From Paludibacter propionicigenes (lineage in GTDB: Bacteria > Bacteroidota > Bacteroidia > Bacteroidales > JAFGXI01), in the NCBI GenBank assembly GCA_020721655.1, contig DYMG01000009.1:16825-51256 (forward strand): a stretch of DNA of 34,432 nt, written 5' to 3'. Within the stretch, counting starts at the first letter, position 1; every line of letters begins with the position of its first letter. The notes under the pieces are model-generated. The model searched no databases. It saw only the letters and a program-made list of their open reading frames with translations, and was not told the origin of the DNA. Positions 31,291 through 34,432 of this stretch are shown one piece after another. The translations under genes and the position numbers were made by a program.

Positions 31291-33348
31291 ATGATAGCAC
31301 ACGAATTAATATCACCAAAAAGTATAGTTGTTGTTGGAGGAACTGATAATACTCAGTCGCCCGGAGGAAAAGTTCTAAAAAACTTAATTGATGGCAATTT
31401 TAAAGGAAATTTATTTGTGGTAAATCCGAAAAACGATATAATTCAAAACATAAAATCGTACCATACTGTTAACGAGTTGCCAAATGTAGATTTAGCAATT
31501 TTTGCAATAGCTGCAAAATACATTCCCGATGCAGTAAAAACGCTTACCGAACACAAAAACACAAAAGGCTTTATAATTTTATCTGCCGGTTTTTCTGAAG
31601 AAAATGCCGAAGGTGCAAAATTAGAATCCCAAATAGTTGAACAAATAACCAAATTTAACGGTTCTTTAATTGGTCCAAACTGTATTGGATTACTAAATAC
31701 AAATTACAATGGAGTTTTTACAACCCCAATACCAAAACTAAACCCACAAGGAATAGACTTTATTTCAGGCTCTGGAGCCACCGCAGTTTTTATAATGGAA
31801 AGCGGAGTTCCTAAAGGGTTAACATTCAACTCGGTATATTCAGTGGGCAACTCGGCACAATTAGGTGTAGAAGAAATTTTAGAATACTTAGACGAAACTT
31901 TTAATCCAGAGACATCATCAAAAGTAAAACTACTTTACATTGAAAATATTGACAAACCACAAAAATTAGCAAAACACGCATCATCATTAATTCGTAAAGG
32001 CTGCAAAATTGCCGCAATAAAATCGGGCAGTTCAGAAGCCGGAAGCCGTGCCGCATCATCGCATACAGGAGCATTAGCAAGCCCCGACCTTGCAGTTAGC
32101 ACCCTATTTAAAAAAGCAGGCATAGTCCGTTGCACTTCTCGTGAAGAGCTTACAACAGTGGCTTCGGTATTTCTACACCCCGAAATTGAAGGGAAAAATA
32201 TTGCTATAATTACACACGCAGGCGGTCCGGCAGTAATGCTTACCGACTCATTATCGAACAATGGAATAAACGTTCCTCACATTGAGGGCGAAAAAGCTAA
32301 CGAATTGCTAACAAAATTATTTTCCGGCTCGTCGGTTGCAAATCCAATAGATTTTTTGGCAACAGGCACTGCCGAACAACTTGGAAATATTATTGATGCG
32401 GTAAACAACGATTTCGACGAAATTGATGCAATGATTGTAATATTTGGAAGTCCGGGTCTATTTCCAGTTTACGACGTGTACGATTTACTCGACGAAAAAA
32501 TGAAAACAAGCAAAAAACCTATATTCCCTGTTTTGCCCTCTGTTATTAATGTTGCCGACGAAATTACACACTTTTTAAACAAAGGCAGAATAAATTTCCC
32601 CGACGAAGTAAATTTAGGAAACGCAATATCTAAAGTATTTCACACTAAAAAACCAGTGTCCGAAAAAATTGAATTACCATCACTAAACACTAAAAAAATT
32701 AGAAATATTATTGATAACTCAGAAAATGGTTATTTAAGCCCCGAAAAAATTGTTGAAATTCTTGATGCATCAGGAATTAAACGTGCCGGAGAAGCAGTTG
32801 TAAATTCAAAAGAAGAGGCTCTTGAAAAAGCAAACGCTTTAGGCTTACCGGTGGTAATGAAAGTTGTTGGTCCCGTTCACAAATCAGACGTTGGCGGAGT
32901 TGTTCTTAATGTAAAAAGCAACGAAACAATAATTTCAGAATTTGAACGAATGATAAAAATAAAAGATACCACTGCAATCCTAATTCAACCTATGCTTTCG
33001 GGCACAGAACTATTTGTTGGTGCAAAACGTGAAGACAAATTTGGACACATGGTGCTTTGTGGCTTAGGCGGTATTTTTATCGAAGTTTTAGAAGATGTAA
33101 ATGCCGGATTGGCACCACTATCAATACAAGAAGCTGAAACAATGATTAAAAGCCTAAACAGCTACAAAATAATAAAAGGCGTTCGCGGACAAGAAGGCGT
33201 TAACGAAGAAATGTTTGCCGAAATAGTGCAACGTGTATCGGCTTTAGTTACAGTAGCTCCAGAAATTTTCGAAATGGATTTAAATCCATTATTAGGCTCT
33301 AAAAATAAAGTTGTTGCTGTTGATGCAAGAATTAGAATTGAAAAATAA
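31291..33348 (+). CDS. ADP-forming acetyl-CoA (acyl-CoA) synthetase, fused alpha-beta
   Basis: Makes ATP from acyl-CoA + ADP + phosphate, releasing the free acid; in anaerobes this is the last, energy-yielding step of acetate or amino-acid-derived acid production. The 685 aa protein fuses both subunits: CoA-binding Rossmann domain (about 1-130, SPKSIVVVGGTDNTQSPGGK); succinyl-CoA-ligase-like domains (about 140-440) with GPNCIGLLN and the phosphorylatable His258 in ASSHTGALASPD, equivalent to the alpha-subunit His of archaeal ACD; and a C-terminal ATP-grasp domain (about 470-685) with PVVMKVVGPVHKSDVGGVVL and GLGGIFIEVLEDV. Acetyl-CoA is the default substrate, but branched or aromatic acyl-CoAs are possible. 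It follows tryptophanase, whose pyruvate product could feed it through acetyl-CoA. Two unknown genes follow, the nearer 7 bp away. Confidence 0.93.
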   Translation: MIAHELISPKSIVVVGGTDNTQSPGGKVLKNLIDGNFKGNLFVVNPKNDIIQNIKSYHTVNELPNVDLAIFAIAAKYIPDAVKTLTEHKNTKGFIILSAGFSEENAEGAKLESQIVEQITKFNGSLIGPNCIGLLNTNYNGVFTTPIPKLNPQGIDFISGSGATAVFIMESGVPKGLTFNSVYSVGNSAQLGVEEILEYLDETFNPETSSKVKLLYIENIDKPQKLAKHASSLIRKGCKIAAIKSGSSEAGSRAASSHTGALASPDLAVSTLFKKAGIVRCTSREELTTVASVFLHPEIEGKNIAIITHAGGPAVMLTDSLSNNGINVPHIEGEKANELLTKLFSGSSVANPIDFLATGTAEQLGNIIDAVNNDFDEIDAMIVIFGSPGLFPVYDVYDLLDEKMKTSKKPIFPVLPSVINVADEITHFLNKGRINFPDEVNLGNAISKVFHTKKPVSEKIELPSLNTKKIRNIIDNSENGYLSPEKIVEILDASGIKRAGEAVVNSKEEALEKANALGLPVVMKVVGPVHKSDVGGVVLNVKSNETIISEFERMIKIKDTTAILIQPMLSGTELFVGAKREDKFGHMVLCGLGGIFIEVLEDVNAGLAPLSIQEAETMIKSLNSYKIIKGVRGQEGVNEEMFAEIVQRVSALVTVAPEIFEMDLNPLLGSKNKVVAVDARIRIEK

Positions 33349-33355
33349 TTTAATA

Positions 33356-33955
33356 ATGATACTAGAAAAAGACATTGAAAAAATACTTTCTAAATTAGAC
33401 AAACTATCTGAAGAAGAATTTATTACTGAATACGAGAAAATTACATCTGAACAAATAGATGTTTTTGGTTTTTTTGTTGATACTGCCAAACAATTTAATC
33501 TAAAAAAAGACTCAAAGAATGCAACAGCAGAATTATTATTCAACATTTTTAGCTTATATAAAAATAAATACCCGGAAAATTATCCAATAATTTTAGCAGA
33601 AACTATTATTGATGTAATTAAAGAAAAAGAAGATACTGAAGCCGAATTACACAAACTTTTAGATATCGACCAAGAAGCAGAGGAAAGCTATGCAATTATT
33701 TCTGAAATTTACAATAATGTAAACGAAGCAGTAATTAACTCAAAAATTGAGAATTTAACAGAACAAGAAAAAATAGTTTTCGACTATATTGTTAAAAGAA
33801 ATAGCGAAATAACACAAAAAGCTTTAATTGAGTACGTTATAAATTACATAGAAACCGATGAACTAATTGAAGATTTTGATAGACCAATTGTAAATATGAT
33901 AATTGAAACAACTGTTCAAGCCTTTAAAAAACAAATGAAAGAAACCAACAAATGA
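33356..33955 (+). CDS. Unknown acidic helical protein (paralogue of the next gene)
   Basis: A 199 aa protein, acidic and apparently all helical, with no signal peptide, membrane helix or known motif. The frame is open upstream to an ATG at 33311, but that lies inside the synthetase gene. The ATG at 33356, 7 bp after the synthetase stop, starts MILEKDIEKILSKLDKLSEE, which lines up with the start of the next gene, so it is preferred. The N-terminal 90 residues resemble those of the next protein (see findings). Its TGA stop (33953-33955) overlaps the next ATG (ATGA) and is followed directly by TAA in frame. Likely co-transcribed with the synthetase gene. Function unknown. Confidence 0.75.
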   Translation: MILEKDIEKILSKLDKLSEEEFITEYEKITSEQIDVFGFFVDTAKQFNLKKDSKNATAELLFNIFSLYKNKYPENYPIILAETIIDVIKEKEDTEAELHKLLDIDQEAEESYAIISEIYNNVNEAVINSKIENLTEQEKIVFDYIVKRNSEITQKALIEYVINYIETDELIEDFDRPIVNMIIETTVQAFKKQMKETNK

Positions 33956-34362
33956 TAATAACAGAAAATAACATAGAAAAAGCACTTTTGTATTTCGATA
34001 AATTAGACGACACGAAATACGAAAAATTAATAGACGAGCTACTTCAAGAACAAGCATATTTAAGTACATTTGTTCAGCAAAATTTAGACAACATTTTCGC
34101 AGAAAACGAGAATATAAAAGACATTTCTTACAACCTTTATTTTATAATTTTACATCTATACAAAGCAAAACTCGAACACAAATATCCAATTATAAATAAA
34201 GAAAAATTAGATACTTTTTTATCTGGCAACAACGAAGTTACTCATAAACAAGAAGATTTGGGCGATTTCATTTTTACGCAACTTGCAACATCAGAGATAG
34301 AAAAACCAGATATAATTGCAATTATTGGTCTTTTAAACATTGTTATAAATTGTTTTGAGTAG
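33952..34362 (+). CDS. Unknown acidic helical protein (paralogue of the preceding gene)
   Basis: A 136 aa protein starting MIITENNIEKALLYFDKLDD, again acidic and helical with no known motif, signal or membrane segment. It parallels the preceding protein in the IEK...LDKL start, the 'Y-x-I-I-L-H-L-Y-K-A-K' segment and the following YPI, but is 63 residues shorter. The ATGA overlap implies translational coupling, so the two products may act together, for example as a heteromer (inference). It ends with TAG. A short inverted repeat (AGTAT 34361-34365 / ATACT 34370-34374) follows without a T run, too weak to call a terminator. Confidence 0.72.
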   Translation: MIITENNIEKALLYFDKLDDTKYEKLIDELLQEQAYLSTFVQQNLDNIFAENENIKDISYNLYFIILHLYKAKLEHKYPIINKEKLDTFLSGNNEVTHKQEDLGDFIFTQLATSEIEKPDIIAIIGLLNIVINCFE

Positions 34363-34388
34363 TATTACAATACTTCAAAAAAAATAAC

Positions 34389-34418
34389 TTTGTAGTCCAT
34401 TCTTATTTTGTATCTTTG
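34389..34418 (+). promoter_or_regulatory. Promoter at the right edge for a gene beyond the window
   Basis: TTTG (34389-34392), 18 bp, then TATCTTTG (34411-34418): both halves of the Bacteroidota sigma consensus TTTG/TAnnTTTG at a normal distance. This is the best complete promoter in the window. Transcription would start near 34425, and the gene itself is off the end. Confidence 0.55.
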
Positions 34419-34432
34419 CAAACTTTTTAACA

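Noticed and set aside
33311-33355. Earlier ATG for the first unknown protein, inside the synthetase gene.
   Set aside because: The overlapping segment is constrained by the synthetase frame and has no counterpart in the paralogue; the ATG at 33356 aligns with the paralogue's start.

Overview
The window is a compact, AT-rich stretch of a Bacteroidota chromosome, most likely from an anaerobic or fermentative lineage near the Bacteroidales/Marinilabiliales. The evidence is: type IX secretion (T9SS) cargo with both type A and type B sorting ends; a T9SS 'plug' (DUF5103) protein; DUF1573; a complete Rnf operon in the order B-C-D-G-E-A headed by an RseC-like gene; A-rich start regions without Shine-Dalgarno sites; and several promoters with the Bacteroidota -7 box TAnnTTTG. 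Stops are almost all TAA, and tryptophan is always TGG.

Layout. 63-1442 (-) is an aminopeptidase P. 1594-2765 (+) holds an orphan receiver protein and a TonB-like protein. 2919-4106 (+) is a DUF1573 exported protein whose frame is interrupted by one TGA exactly where the family's conserved Cys-Gly-Cys-Thr motif has its first Cys. 4381-9996 is a giant repeat-containing T9SS type B surface protein, followed by the DUF5103 plug gene (10098-11366). 11519-16989 is the rnf operon (rseC-like, rnfBCDGEA), ending at a strong terminator. 17042-17378 is a scar with a transposase fragment, a GC-rich interspersed hairpin and two abutting inverted repeats. 17379-19718 is a soluble hybrid histidine kinase. 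19730-22642 (-) is a secreted GH18 protein with a T9SS type A tail. 22793-23482 is inorganic pyrophosphatase, convergent with aconitase B (23559-26111, -). Then come an outer-membrane beta-barrel (26263-27120, -), RecG (27187-29292, -) and a small membrane protein (29314-29613, -). The end carries tryptophanase (29836-31212), a fused ADP-forming acyl-CoA synthetase (31291-33348) and two tandem paralogous unknown proteins (33356-34362). A promoter at the right edge serves a gene outside the window.

How the genes fit together. Tryptophanase (pyruvate + indole + ammonia), ADP-forming acetyl-CoA synthetase (acetyl-CoA to acetate + ATP) and Rnf (ferredoxin:NAD+ oxidoreductase coupled to an ion gradient) fit amino-acid fermentation with energy conservation. 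This is inference from co-location within 20 kb. The surface side is a T9SS theme: one type B cargo, one type A cargo and one machinery-associated protein.

The most unusual item is the in-frame TGA at 3849-3851. The frame stays open and family-like for another 84 codons, giving U/stop-Gly-Cys-Thr, and a small stem-loop lies just downstream. Selenocysteine insertion, a recent nonsense mutation and a sequencing error are all possible, and the sequence alone cannot decide between them.
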